Of a DNA stretch of 64,000 nt, positions 12,120 through 24,200 are shown in pieces. Position numbers and translations under genes: made by a program. The notes beneath the pieces were generated by a model that was given only the letters and a program-made list of their open reading frames with translations, was not told the origin of the DNA and ran no database searches. Numbering within the stretch: the stretch's first letter is position 1; the number at the start of each line of letters is the position of its first letter. Origin of the DNA: Gnetum montanum. Lineage: Eukaryota > Streptophyta > Gnetopsida > Gnetales > Gnetaceae. The DNA is taken from assembly GCA_015680685.1 (NCBI GenBank), contig MNCI01037704.1, positions 72,181 through 136,180 of the forward strand. The letters are read 5' to 3'.

Positions 12120-12503
12120 NNNNNNNNNNNNNNNNNNNNNNNNNNNNNNNNNNNNNNNNNNNNNNNNNNNNNNNNNNNNNNNNNNNNNNNNNNNNNNNNN
12201 NNNNNNNNNNNNNNNNNNNNNNNNNNNNNNNNNNNNNNNNNNNNNNNNNNNNNNNNNNNNNNNNNNNNNNNNNNNNNNNNNNNNNNNNNNNNNNNNNNNN
12301 NNNNNNNNNNNNNNNNNNNNNNNNNNNNNNNNNNNNNNNNNNNNNNNNNNNNNNNNNNNNNNNNNNNNNNNNNNNNNNNNNNNNNNNNNNNNNNNNNNNN
12401 NNNNNNNNNNNNNNNNNNNNNNNNNNNNNNNNNNNNNNNNNNNNNNNNNNNNNNNNNNNNNNNNNNNNNNNNNNNNNNNNNNNNNNNNNNNNNNNNNNNN
12501 NNN
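12120..12503. other. Assembly gap (run of N)
   Basis: 384 Ns. The reading frames that cross it are artefacts. The true length of the missing sequence is unknown, and the 5' LTR of the minus-strand Tat/Ogre-like element may start in it. Confidence 0.99.
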
Positions 12504-12560
12504 TTGTGTGGGGAAGTGGGGGGGTGGGGTGGGGGTGGGTGGGTGTTTGTGGTTGATATG
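12504..12560 (+). repeat. G-rich tract at the gap edge
   Basis: Runs of four, seven, four, five, three and three G are separated by one to three bases, which satisfies the simple pattern for a G-quadruplex on the plus strand. It directly abuts the N run and may be why assembly failed there. Confidence 0.75.
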
Positions 12561-12728
12561 GAGGGATCTCACATCCTCCTAGTCAAAATTGGTGAATAGG
12601 GGTTTACTTTTGATAAGTATGATTTTTCTTGTGCAAGAATAAAGTGGAAACTTTATTTTTTTCAAAAAAAACGATAATGTTAACCTTGCTAGAAAAAATT
12701 CATATCAAGGAATTTGGATGGTTTAGGG

Positions 12729-12948
12729 ATATGACACTTCCTAGCTAAGAGGTATATGACACTTCCTAGTTGAGAGGAGTAACACCCTTCTTAGCTGGCT
12801 TTAAAATGTTTAGTAACTATTGTGAAATTTTGCCAAAACCCAAACACCCACGGTAGGGGCTATGATAACCATGCTAGCTTTTGAAAATTTTCAGCAACTA
12901 CTATGAATTTTCTCACAACCTAAACACCCACACTAGGGGATTGGTGGT
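12729..12948. repeat. Two small tandem duplications
   Basis: A 25-base unit starting ATATGACACTTCCTAG is present at 12729-12753 and 12754-12778. A unit of about 79 bases follows at about 12792-12870 and 12871-12948; both copies contain AAACACCCAC and a TAGGGG word. The remainder of 12561-13850 has no coding sequence I can support and probably contains the leader, and perhaps the 5' LTR, of the gag relic downstream. Confidence 0.65.
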
Positions 12949-13850
12949 AGAAAAAAGAGCAAAAAAATTACAAATTAATTTAGGTGAAGAACTTGGATGG
13001 AGGCCCTTCTTCTAGCAATGGAAGGAAGCCAACGTTATAAGTTGATTTCCTTCCATGTTTTGTGTGTGTTTTTAGTCATCACCTTCACAATTGTAGCTAT
13101 ACATTGTAAGAGTGCTACCTTCCTCACATAGCCTGGAATCATTTGGTCAATACAGAGTCTAGTGTTTGCATGATGACTAAACCTTATGATTTTTCCTCAT
13201 TTTATTGTTAATTCCTTAAACACTAAAACACTAAAAAGCACAAAATACTAACAATATTTATTTTCTATTTCTTAAGCTATGAAAATTTATCCTTACCATA
13301 AGAGGTCATATTTGTATGGCATGGTGTTGGGTCATTGAGGTTACGATAAAGACATTTTTATTGCATTTCCTATGAGGTGTTGCACTTGTCCCTAAGAGAG
13401 ATTACAACATGAGCATTACACCTATTCCTAAGAGGGATTACAATGCATGTATGTTTGTTATTGTTTTTTTTCTTATAATTCAATAATCCATAAAAATTAT
13501 AAATATTTCTCTATCCCTCATAATAGGAACATGGATTTCATTGTATCGTGTGTATTATAGTATCTTATATATTCCTTAAATGCAACAATATACACATGCG
13601 TTCTTGATAATCTACTCAACATCATCTTTGAAGCTTATGCCCAAATCATATATACCAACATGGATGAGGGGGCTTACCCCTCATGATAAATCCCATTGGT
13701 CCAAACCTGTTGAGACCCCTATCATTAATACCATTTTCAAGGAAGACATTGGAGAATTGTCTTGAAATACTTGTACATTTTTTATTTTAACATTTATTCA
13801 AATCAAGCATGTATTTTTTAGTGTTTTATGTAGGTTGTGAACATAAATAA

Positions 13851-15480
13851 GATGACAAATACTGCTAAAATCCCACCAAAGATGTCTATAAAGACTCCAA
13901 AAAGAAGAATTGTTGTCATATTTGAACATTTCAAGGATATGACCCTTATACTTATTGTCCTAGTTTATCATCAAGATAAGCATGGAAAGTGGAGAGACAT
14001 TCATGGATAGTTTTTTAGGGAACCACATGTGGCTACATTGAATGATCTCAAAGATATCCTAGTTAACATTAGGCTAGAGGATGAATGTGCATCATACAAG
14101 GCTCATGAAACTTTGTATGATGAATAAAAATCTTTGTACATGCAAGATCTTGGAGATCAAATGGTAGAAAAAGAGGCCAACCACAACTTTTCATATGATC
14201 GTTCAAATCGAGAATAAGAAGCCAAAGTAGATAAGAATGTCAAAGGATCATTTCATCATCAAGATCCATGATTAGATGTTATTAATTAAGGTGCCCTTTG
14301 AACTTAAAATGATGACCTACTTTCTAAGTTCCATCACTTGCATTTTTATAAACCTTTTGATGATGATGGTGCTACCTCTTTTCTTACTTGGGTGATTATC
14401 ATGAGTTAATGAAATTTATGCACATTTTAAGAAAAAAAAATTTTGATAGCAAAATTAAACAAATCAACATGATCAATGTACCAACATATAGAAGGTATAC
14501 CAATTATGATCCCCAACTTCACATGCAAGAATTTGACAATGCTTACTATCTCCAAGGGATTGTGAGCAATTGTCAAAAGTTATGGTTTTTTCCCCACATC
14601 CTCATTGAACATGCTAAGACCTGATACAAATACTTGCCCCAAAGATCAATTTACAGATGGAAAAACATGGTAAAAATATTCTACATAATAATATAGACAT
14701 ATCTTGAAATTTTATACATCTAGAAGGATATGATTGGATAGAGACATAAAGTTCATGAACCTTTTGACATCACGATGGAGAAGTACATGAAAATTTTTCA
14801 TCTCTATCTAAACCATGATTTTATCCAAAGATAGAAATTGATGTGTATTGTAAAAGGGGTAAGACAAGAAACAAGAGTGTATGTGAATATTTATGCAATG
14901 GGCCAAGTTCATAAAAAATTTGTGACCTAAATCAAAGCACTCTTAGGCATCATAGTAAGCATGGAAGATGAGTGGCAACAGTAATAATCTACAAAGGAGT
15001 ACAATTGTGACCCATCATGCAAAAAAGGAGGTTCAAAACATTTAAGGTACTTCTAAACCTCCCATTGTAATCAAGTCCCTAATACAAGATCATATCAAAA
15101 TAACCAAGGCCTTGATAAACTTCGCCCATAGAGTGGACTAGGTTTGAGATGTAAAGAATGAAAAAACAACCACCACTCTCAAGGACATTAAGGGTAAGTT
15201 TGTTGAAGCTACAACCAAATCAGTTGCATCACATGAACATCAAAATAGTTATGGAATCAAGGGTAAAGGCAAGCTCTCTTAATATAAGAGCATTCAAGAA
15301 GATTTAAATGAGGTTTTCTCATCCTATAATGATGAAGGCCCCTACGAATACTATATAGACCTTCATGATTCACAATGCTACCTAGTAATGGCTCATATGA
15401 TTGGTGAGATTGGACAATCTAGGATGTTTCTAAATTCCAAATTTATTAAAAGGAAAACAAGGAGAACATCATACCCTAGT
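13851..15480 (+). pseudogene. Athila-like gag relic (element F)
   Basis: Likely start ATG at 13851. An N-terminal VYHQDKHGKWRDIHG segment (near 13960-14010) matches LHQDEQLLWRDLQG of the gag at 28317. The capsid part NVPTYRRYTNYDPQLHMQEF (about 14477-14540) matches NIPRFEGGYNVDPQHHLQAF of that element. A degraded zinc-knuckle-like element follows at 15343-15378, where both leading Cys codons have become Tyr and the His and final Cys remain. Many in-frame stops and several frame changes leave no functional product. It is the oldest-looking gag in the window. Confidence 0.75.
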
Positions 15481-16640
15481 GATTCCTACTATCTTGACGG
15501 TATATATCTACAACCTATGTAGTAGTACCAATAGTGGTAAGCTCCAAAACCTTGAGGTCCTACTCCATGAAATCTTCCAACTCTTATGTGATAATAGATG
15601 GTGCTCTCTACCAATCCCTATTTTCATGGTGCATAGGAGAATTCTTATCAAACCTTATCAATGATACCTTAATAGTACCTACCTTCTTCAAACAATCCTA
15701 CCAATCAAGCTTCCCAATAGTAGCAGTAGGTTCCACACCCTAGTCTTATGCAAAGTGAAATACCATGTCAACCATAATCAAGGTAAGCTAAATCATGTAA
15801 TATTACCTACTATGTTGATATTGCTTCCATCTTTGCATTTAGACAATATGATGAACCTCCCATTGATTTGATTGTAGAAGGAATTTCAAGGTCCCATGGT
15901 AGGAAATTTTATCATAAGTGCAAACATGAGAACCATGATACTTAATCTACATCATCCTATTCATCTTATAAAGAGGAAAATCATTCATGTCACATGGAAG
16001 TCCACATTTAGGAGGTCTTGGTAAAATTCCCTTATCATAATCAAAGTGCAATATCTACTTCAAGGTCAAGTTCCATGATAATGTCTAGTAATGATAATAA
16101 GATGGCATTTGATGGTGATGTTATCATCATTCCCATGTCTATGATGGCTTTACAAGTATTAAAAGAAGGATATTTTCCTAAAAAATTATCAAATCTTGAT
16201 ATCCCCATGGTGAAAATTTAAATTGGTAAAAAGGATCACTATCTATCCTTTTGTAACTTTGTTTTGAGAGTCAATATCATCTTATTACAACAACACCTTT
16301 ATTGGGGGCTTTCTTCTGTCAAGCATACCAACATTAGATTGAAATTGGTGGACCAATCCTATGCATATCCTTTGAGGAAATTAAGTGATGTAATGACATT
16401 TATTGCAAGCTAGTTATATCCCATAGATTTTCTAGTGATCAAGTCAGAAAACAAGATGGAAGAGAATCTTCTTGTTATCATGGGAAAAGCTTGATTGAGG
16501 ATGGCTAATGCTAAGCCATTATTCCAAGACATTCATCTTAAAATATAGAAGAGATAAGATTGGGAAATAAATTATAAGAAAATACATTATGATCCTTATT
16601 AGTCCTATTGCACCATACACATGTCATTCAAGCAAGCTAG
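15481..16640 (+). pseudogene. Athila-like aspartic protease relic (element F)
   Basis: The readable core is the C-terminal part at 16400-16500, with LYPIDFLVIKSE and LLVIMGKA. It aligns with FYPTDFLVIEVN and FPIIMGRA of the protease at 30860-31240. The catalytic Asp loop is not recognisable. An LSLEIS-like motif (DIHLKI) follows, as in the better copy. No reverse transcriptase follows, and the next landmark is the PPT-like motif at 16752. Confidence 0.6.
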
Positions 16641-16751
16641 AAGGAATATTTGATGAGCAATACTTGGTGTATCATAATGAATATCTTTCATTCCTAAGCA
16701 TGAAAAATGCTAAATTTAACACTTAGAGGCCTTCTAGGTAATAGATATGAA

Positions 16752-16766
16752 TTAGTCATGGGGGAG
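16752..16766 (+). promoter_or_regulatory. PPT-like motif (TTAGTCATGGGGGAG)
   Basis: Identical to 31656-31670, which likewise lies just after protease. It contains a G5 purine run like the true PPT at 33235-33251. It could prime plus-strand DNA synthesis internally. Confidence 0.5.
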
Positions 16767-19113
16767 GGATCCTCCATGCCATATCACATATTTATTTTCC
16801 TATTATTTTCATTTATACATTCAATAAAGTTTATGTGTTTAGTTAGAATTTTATACTTCTTAAGCTTCATGGATAAACATTTATGATATTTTATTTTCTT
16901 TTAAAGTTTTTTTGTTCTATATGTGTGAAAACCAATTAATGTGATTTATGAATGCTTATCCAATAATCCAATGATGAATTGGTGAGTTATAGATGTAGTG
17001 AGGATGCAGGAGTGCCAAATGGCTCCAAAGTGAAGCCTTGATCAATGAAATGACCACACAACAAATTCATCCACCCACTTTTCTTCTATCCATCATTGGT
17101 AAACCAGGCTCAAATTTAGTAGGAAGCTCAGACCCACACTACAAGATGTTGAAGCTAATGTTACTACAATCATGTGTAGGTGGTGGGTTTGCACCTTTGA
17201 GTGTAAGTTTCAAAATCTTGGAAGAATTCTTGATCATTGACAAGGAAAGGGTATGCCATTGAGGGTCCTTGTGACTATTGGATGGATCTAATCATTGTGG
17301 TTAGACCAAGGTAAATGTCTTTCCTTGCCTAGTCACCCTAAGCTTATGAACCTATGCATGTATGTAATAAGGAATGATTTCTTATATTCATGTAAGTCAA
17401 AGACTCTAGATGGTGATCTAACATTCCAATCATTCCCATAACTCTCATGCTCCATTAAAATCCTCTTTCTATGAAAGAAAAAAAATGAGAATATGAAAAA
17501 TGATGATGAATGAATAGAAACGAAAATATGATGAAAAAAATAATTAAAATAATATTAGTAAAATAACAATGATGATAAGAAAATGTGATGGGAAGAGCAT
17601 TGTAACTTCAAGCTTATTGGTCCATGCAAATTGGTATTTTTACCATCTCAAACTCATTCTATAATTGCTCATATCAAAATCAAAATGTGTGGTTGAACTA
17701 ATACCTATGTAAACCTTTCTCATTTTAACCCATGATCTAGATCACTTTACTTTCCAAAATGTCACAATCCAAGATCATCTTTTGCTCATCCCTACCCATA
17801 CCCATGAAGGCCCATAAGTCTCTCTCTTAGTAAACTTTTGTAATGTCAATTGTTGCTTCCACCTAAATCCTAAATCATTTGTTCTAAGGGTCAAAAATCA
17901 TCATGCTTGACCTTACTCAAATCCAAATTTTCTTTTCATTCTTTAATCATGGCATTATGATCCTTGTTGGAATGTGGGATTGATTAGTGCAGCCAAAGGG
18001 ATCAATGAGAGGTTTCCAATAGAGAAAAATTCAAGGATCTTGGTGTGCATACCTACATGGATGGAGGAAAATCAAATGACAATTTTAAATTTTGAATGTT
18101 TGATGGCATGTTGTCTTGATTCAATTTCACCAATAATTAGATCATGAAACAATCAAGGCTAGATGGCATTAGTAGTGGTCGGTGTGACCTTGTGCTTGGA
18201 AGGAAGACCTAAAGATCAATCCCTATGGGATGGATAAGTAGTAGTAAAATGATGTAACAATGGATCTCTCATGGAATTTAGTACATGCTCACATACTCCA
18301 TAAGCTAATTAATTACTTTTCTAGGAATCTAGTGATGTTGCACTTCCTCTACCTTTCTCTCTTTCTATTGTCCATTATTCATTCTTCACCTCTTCCATTT
18401 AATTTTTGTACATGATTGTATATGGTAGAAATTTAATTAGAGAAATCCAAGGATAAGATCTGGCCATCCAAGGGGATGAACTTGTGTTTGTTGCTAATGT
18501 TTCACTAGTTGTTGTAAATCCATGGATGTTTCATCAATGGATTTCATAAGGGTAAGAAAGGTAATTGCCTACTATGGGAAGGACCCACTTGTGAATCCTT
18601 AGTGAATTGACATTACAAGTGAATAATTTTCTTGTTTCCGTAACCCTTCTTTCCTAGCTTTCAGTTCATGGAAATGCATGAATTAATTAATCAACTTCAT
18701 TTCCATGATCGTAGATGTTATCATAGGCAGGTTCATAATGATCTTGTTGTCATGCTTATTTTATGCTTTACTAGGTCAATTCATTATGATCAAGTGTGTT
18801 ATTGACCTTGTGTTATTCATGGCTCAAACAACAAATTTTAGCATTTTTCCTTGTTTGTGAGGATACACCAATGTACCCTCCTTCTGCTACTAGACTACCA
18901 TAAATTAAGGGAAGGGGAGGCCTTCCAAACTCATTCTTGCACTTTGCCATTTGCCTGTTTTGCTTTCCTTTACCTCTAGTTATTTACAAACAAGAAAAAA
19001 TCTATCATATTTGTAACTCATAGGTTAAATTAATGATATTTTTGCACACATTCTTCTTGATCTTTCTTGTCCTGGATGTTTTAGTAATGGTTCAAGACTG
19101 ATGTCTTGTGACT
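16767..19113 (+). mobile_element. Post-protease spacer of element F, no pol
   Basis: No RT, RNase H or integrase motif is readable on either strand. At 18567-18591 it carries GGGAAGGACCCACTTG, the conserved spacer block also found in three other elements. Open frames (for example 17038-17262) have no domain I know. Confidence 0.55.
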
Positions 19114-19127
19114 CAGTCATGGGGGAG
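19114..19127 (+). promoter_or_regulatory. PPT-like motif (CAGTCATGGGGGAG)
   Basis: Second copy of the motif in element F, 2.35 kb after the first. It could be the real PPT with a decayed 3' LTR following, but I cannot find a TG start or a partner LTR. Confidence 0.4.
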
Positions 19128-21890
19128 AGCCACTAATTCAAGTATGTATTTAATGCATTTAATATTTATATGAGCATATTATATCTTATTTGTATCTACC
19201 CTTTCACATCACGATCTTACAATTATGAGAATATTTCTCAAGTATTTCCAAGGATTGCAATTATCATTGTTTTTTCATGTAATTCTTTCAATGGTATTAT
19301 AATGCTTAGGAGACTTACTTGATTTTTAGCAGTCTTCATAGCTCATCATGTTAGGGTGATTATGATCAAAGATTTATAGACCAAGGAGAACTTAAGTTAA
19401 ATAATCTCAATCCTTTATTTGCAAGCCCATGAGTGAACAACCAATTCCTGAGGAGAAGTTAGAAGAAGAGGTCATATCCTCTTTACATCAATCAAGGCAC
19501 AACATGCACAATGTCGAGCATCCAATGGAAGTCCTCTAGGTATTCATGGATTAACCTATTCATGGATTGATCTAAGAACTAAGTAGGTGTTAAGAAAGTT
19601 CAAAAGTATGGTGAAGACTAAACTCATTAAGGTATAGGCTGAGTTAGACATCACAAATGCTGACAAAACCTTTTATCTAAGGGAGATGTAGAGAAGCTAG
19701 GCCGAGGTACAATGGTTGCATAAACAACTAGAACACATCATGGCCCTTTTCCGGACTGCTTGGTTGCCAAAAACAAAATAAAAAATTACTCCGTTCTACA
19801 CGAACCCTGTTTCTGAACTTTTCAATTTCACGTTACCTGCTGGTTGGAACTTGGAGGTGTCTTCACTGTGCTTTAATTACCATGTATGCTCACGTATGGT
19901 GGCATGTTATATGAATGCATCATTAATGTTCAAAACTTCTAAGGATATCTTCTTATTAATAGTTAAAAAGCTAAGTATATCTTCTTATTAATAGTTAAAA
20001 AGCAAAAGAAACTTGAACCTTCATTCTCTCCAAATGCTTACCACTATTCTATTTGCTTTGCTGTGAATAATATCTTTTTCTTCATTATCATTCTATGAAG
20101 ATCATTTTTTCCCATTTCTTTGATCTTTTCTTCAATGGCTTTCATGGAACAGTGATGTAGTAACCTTTATTTATAAGCTCATTGTTTGATTTGCTTTGCA
20201 CATGTCCAAACCATTTAAGCAACCATTTTTGTAGCTTATTTGAAATAGAAATCATTCCAATTTTTATTTTATTAAAACGAGTATCCTAACATGAAACAGG
20301 GATACATAGATATGGCTCATAATGTTCATCTAAAATGCATTAGCTGGCACAATAAACATGCATGATAGTCAAGGCACAACGAATACACTTTCCCGAGTAA
20401 TTTTCATTTTCTTCCCTTTATTCTTTTTTCCTATTTTAAAATGTACCAAACATTGTAGCCATGGTGAACATCATGGCACTTTTCTCACCATTATTATAAG
20501 CCATGCCATGTGACTGGGCCTCGGTTTCTTCTGGAAGTTAATGCGCTACCCAAGTCATTAAATAAAGCATTGCTGACTTGTGCACCCTTCCAACCCGATT
20601 AAGAAAGAGACTCAACATAATTATACACTCCGATAAAAAATAAAACGCTACCCTCAGAGTTATTGCGCACACGTAACGTAATAGTACCATCTCCACTAAC
20701 AACCCCATGACATCCCTTGCTGATCACATGTTAAACTTCACCCTACGTGCTTTTCTTTGAATTTAAAACATTGCATTTAAACCACCCTCCAATCCAATTT
20801 TCAATTTTATGCTTAATGTTCTCTTAATGTTATCATTGCCACTTTTAGCGCGGAAGAGACGACCCGCAGCACCGCTATGACACCATAAGAGAGGAACAGC
20901 TACCCATGTTGCGCATCCTTGCTGATAAAAAAAGGCAGCAATTCTGCGTTCTGAAAGCATCATTGTTAAAACTGTTACAGCTATCATCGTTGAAACTTTT
21001 GTGGTCGAAAACGACGTCTTTTTGTTATCGTATTAAAATGTTTGCTATGTTAAATTTTTTGTAACTAAGAACTAAGAATACTCATTCTTGTATAATGAAA
21101 TCTTCATTTTCAAATATTACTTGGTACATTGCAATATGATTATTTCTAAATTGCTTCATATATTTGGTTGCGATATTAGTCTGTTACCTAATCATAGTCC
21201 TTTGTTACCTAATCGTAGTCCCCTGATTTGCTAAAATATGTTACAGAATTTGTGGCAGTCTCTAAGCATATTGGGATAAGGTACCATAGTTTATGTACAA
21301 GTTTGACAGGTACTCAAAATTTCCATCTGGCTGCTTTGATTTCTAGATACAAAGTTACAACAAAACAAAACAGCAACATTTTAAAAACAACTAATGGCCA
21401 TTGAAATTACCATAAAAATGTTAATCATAGTGACAGAGTACAATATTCTTATGTCCTTACATTAACATTCTATGCACCATATCCTTAAATGAACAGATGT
21501 TATCCTTCAATGAACAGATGTTATTTAGTTTGGTTTTATTCTTTTGTAGAGAATTCATGTTATTGATTAAGTTTAGGAACTCCTATTCAACTTTTTACAA
21601 CAGAAAATCCTTTCTTTACCTATGGGCTAATATAACAACAAGGATATAGGAAGTGTTGTAAGAGTCTATGCCTTAGACTATTTTTTACTTTACTTTTAAA
21701 ATTATTTTAAAGATAGTTTTTTATGTATATATATATGGAATTATTTGTATGAATTTAGGTATGTGGCCCCATATTATATATGTTCTTTTGACACCTATAT
21801 GTAGGTGCAAAACATTTTTGTTAGATCTCCAACTACACAAGCAATAAATTATTGAAAAAAAAATCATACACTAGAGATAATTTAGATGGA
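19128..21890. other. Gene-free stretch
   Basis: I recognise no coding sequence. A 26-base word (TATCTTCTTATTAATAGTTA as its start) is repeated at 19946-19971 and 19978-20003. 20590-21010 is more CpG-rich than its surroundings and has a 74-codon minus-strand frame (20763-20987) with no recognisable domain. It could be a remnant of single-copy DNA or of an unknown LTR. Confidence 0.35.
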
Positions 21891-21899
21891 AAATTTCAG

Positions 21900-23700
21900 T
21901 CATATTTTATCTTTTCCAAAAATAGGTTACATGCTTCAAATGATACACAACATGATGTCAAATAGCTTCAATCTACGATGTCTCAAATAGGGAATAGTGG
22001 GCTCTCCTCATCTTTGTTATTCCATCTTAACCAAGAGAGATGGTCAGTGACCACATTCTCAATCTCTTTTTGATCTACCATCGTAAGATCGAATTCCTAC
22101 AAAATCACCAGCCATGAGTTGAGGGCTCACCATTGGCTTATTCATCAAGAAGTGAATGGCACTATGATTAGTGTGTATAAACACGTTGTACCCAAGCACA
22201 TAGTGTTTGAACTTTTTCAAAGCATACACCACTACCATTTGTTCTTTCTCCACTATGATGTAAATGATCTATGCACTCACAATGCTTTAGCTTGTGCAAT
22301 GGATGTAGTATGGACATTTTTTATCATCCATCTGTGTCACCATAGCTCCCAAGGCATAATTTGATGCATCTATCATGATATGAAATGGCCTAAACTAGTC
22401 TATGCTCACAGAATTGGAGTTTCTATGAGTCTTTCCTTCAGTTGTTGAAATGCGTTTTCACATTCCTTGGGCCAAACAAATGGAACATCTTTCTTTGTTA
22501 GCTCGACCAACAGTTTTGCAATCTTAGAGAAATTCTCTATGAATCATTGGTAGTAACTAGTGTGCCCAAGGAATGATAAGACATCTTTAATTATTTTTAG
22601 TTGATGGGTTATTCCTTGGATGACCCTTATCTTTTTAGGGTCTATCTTGATCCTTTCTTGTAAGATTTTGTGCCCCAAGACTATGCCCTCTTAGACCATT
22701 AGATGGCTCTTTTGCTAATTGAACCATAGGTTTGTCTCAATGCATCTTTCTTATACTTGCTCAAGGTAGTCCAAGGCTTGCTTGAATGTAGCACCATAAG
22801 TAGAAAAGTCATCCATGAAGACTTCCACCCCACTACCAATTTGCTACTGAAAGATGTTCAAGACCAAGAGTTGGAATGTGGTAGGAAAATTACATAGACC
22901 AAAAGGCATATTCCAATATTCAAAAGTCCCCTAGGGACTCGTGAATGTAGTTTTGGCCTAATCCTCTAGTGCAATCTGAATTGGTTATAGCCACTATAAC
23001 CATCCAAAAAGCTATAATAGTAATGTCCAAAAGTGGTGTCCAACACTTGATTAACAAATGACAATAAAAAATGGTCTTTGAATGTTGCCATGTTCAACAA
23101 CCTAAAATCAATACAAACCTACCACTTCCCACCTTTCTTTGGCAGAATCATGAGTGGGTTGATCCACTCACTATCTACAATAGGATAGATGAACCTCATC
23201 TTGAGCAGTTGTTTTATCTCCTCCTTGATAATTTGCTTTAATTTGGGGTTCAACTGCCAATGTGGCTACTTTCTTGGCTTCATGGACGAATCAGTATAGA
23301 TATGGTGCTGGCATATTCGTGGATCAATCCTAGTGAGTTCAAGATATGGTTAAGAAAAGACCATTAGCCATTTGTTAATCACTTTAAAAAATAACTCTTT
23401 TTGTTTAAGAGAAAGTTTAGCATTGATTATAACCAACTTTTCATTTTTTGGAAATGCATATCCTAGGGCAACAACCAAAGTTTTTAACTCTATGGATTCT
23501 TGTTTAACATTTTTAGGGATTTCCAACTCTCCCCAATAGGTATCATTATTTTTGTCATTAGAGAGTTGGTGATGAACTTGGTCCAATTCATCCATTCCTA
23601 TGACATAGGTGCATGTGAGGCTCTCAATTGATTCCATGTAAATTGTGCTACTCTTAGAATCAGGTGTCAACCACTAGGCATGCTCTTGTTTTGTAGCTAG
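21900..23700 (-). pseudogene. Athila-like reverse transcriptase and RNase H (element A, decayed)
   Basis: RNA-dependent DNA polymerase region of a Ty3/gypsy pol. On the minus strand: a pre-RT linker (23670-23350, ending KLVIINAKLSLKQKELFF), RT core with EWINPLMILPKKGGKW (about 23170-23115), SFLDGYSGYNQ (about 23000) and the catalytic box EVFMDDFSTYG (about 22825-22795, both Asp kept), then RNase H with VVVYALKKFKHYVLGYNVFI and TNHSAIHFL (about 22240-22150), where the usual TDH Asp is Asn. It continues to DLTMVDQKEIENVVTDHLSW (about 22090-22030), the end of the RNase H tail. Several stops and frame shifts. No integrase follows, so the element is truncated at about 21.9 kb. Confidence 0.85.
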
Positions 23701-24200
23701 TATGTATAGGCACCTTTGAATATCTACCTTATTTGCACGTTGCCTAAATATAGAAATGGATGCTCTTTTCATAGACAAGGGTTTCTGCACATAATTGCAC
23801 CCTGTATCATTTTATGTGATGCATGGAACTCATTTCTTCTTGATCTTTCTAAAGACATTTTCCTTGGAAATTTCTAGGGAAAGATCTTTGATGCCAATTC
23901 ATGCATCAATAGTACTTAGTAATGCCCTTGCCATAATGATTGTAAAATCCCCCTTGCAATTCTAAACTTTGATTGCTAGGAAATTAGGAGAAGAAGATCA
24001 CCCATAGAAAGTGGTCACAATATCTTCTAATAGTCCCAATGGAATAGTGATGGACTTGTTTGCCAATTATAATATGATATTTCTCTTCTTGAGAGGTAGT
24101 AGGTTGTAGGCAATATACATCTCATGGGAAATCATATTAACACTAGAACCTAAGTTTAGAAGAGCTTTGCCTGATTCATTCCTAGAAATCTACAAATAGA
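23701..24200 (-). pseudogene. Athila-like aspartic protease (element A, decayed)
   Basis: The catalytic loop reads KALLNLGSSVNMISHEMY (about 24170-24115), where relatives have ALLDLGS; the catalytic Asp is replaced by Asn, so it is inactive. Downstream come SITIPLGLLEDIVTTFYG, CKGDFTIIMARALLS and LSLEISKE in the order seen in the protease at 30860-31240. Interrupted by stops. Confidence 0.8.

Noticed and set aside
12089-12572. Open frames on both strands across the N run
   Set aside because: They consist almost entirely of undetermined residues and are an artefact of the gap.
20763-20987. 74-codon minus-strand frame as a host gene
   Set aside because: No domain, no start or splice context, no homologous frame elsewhere; composition alone is not enough.
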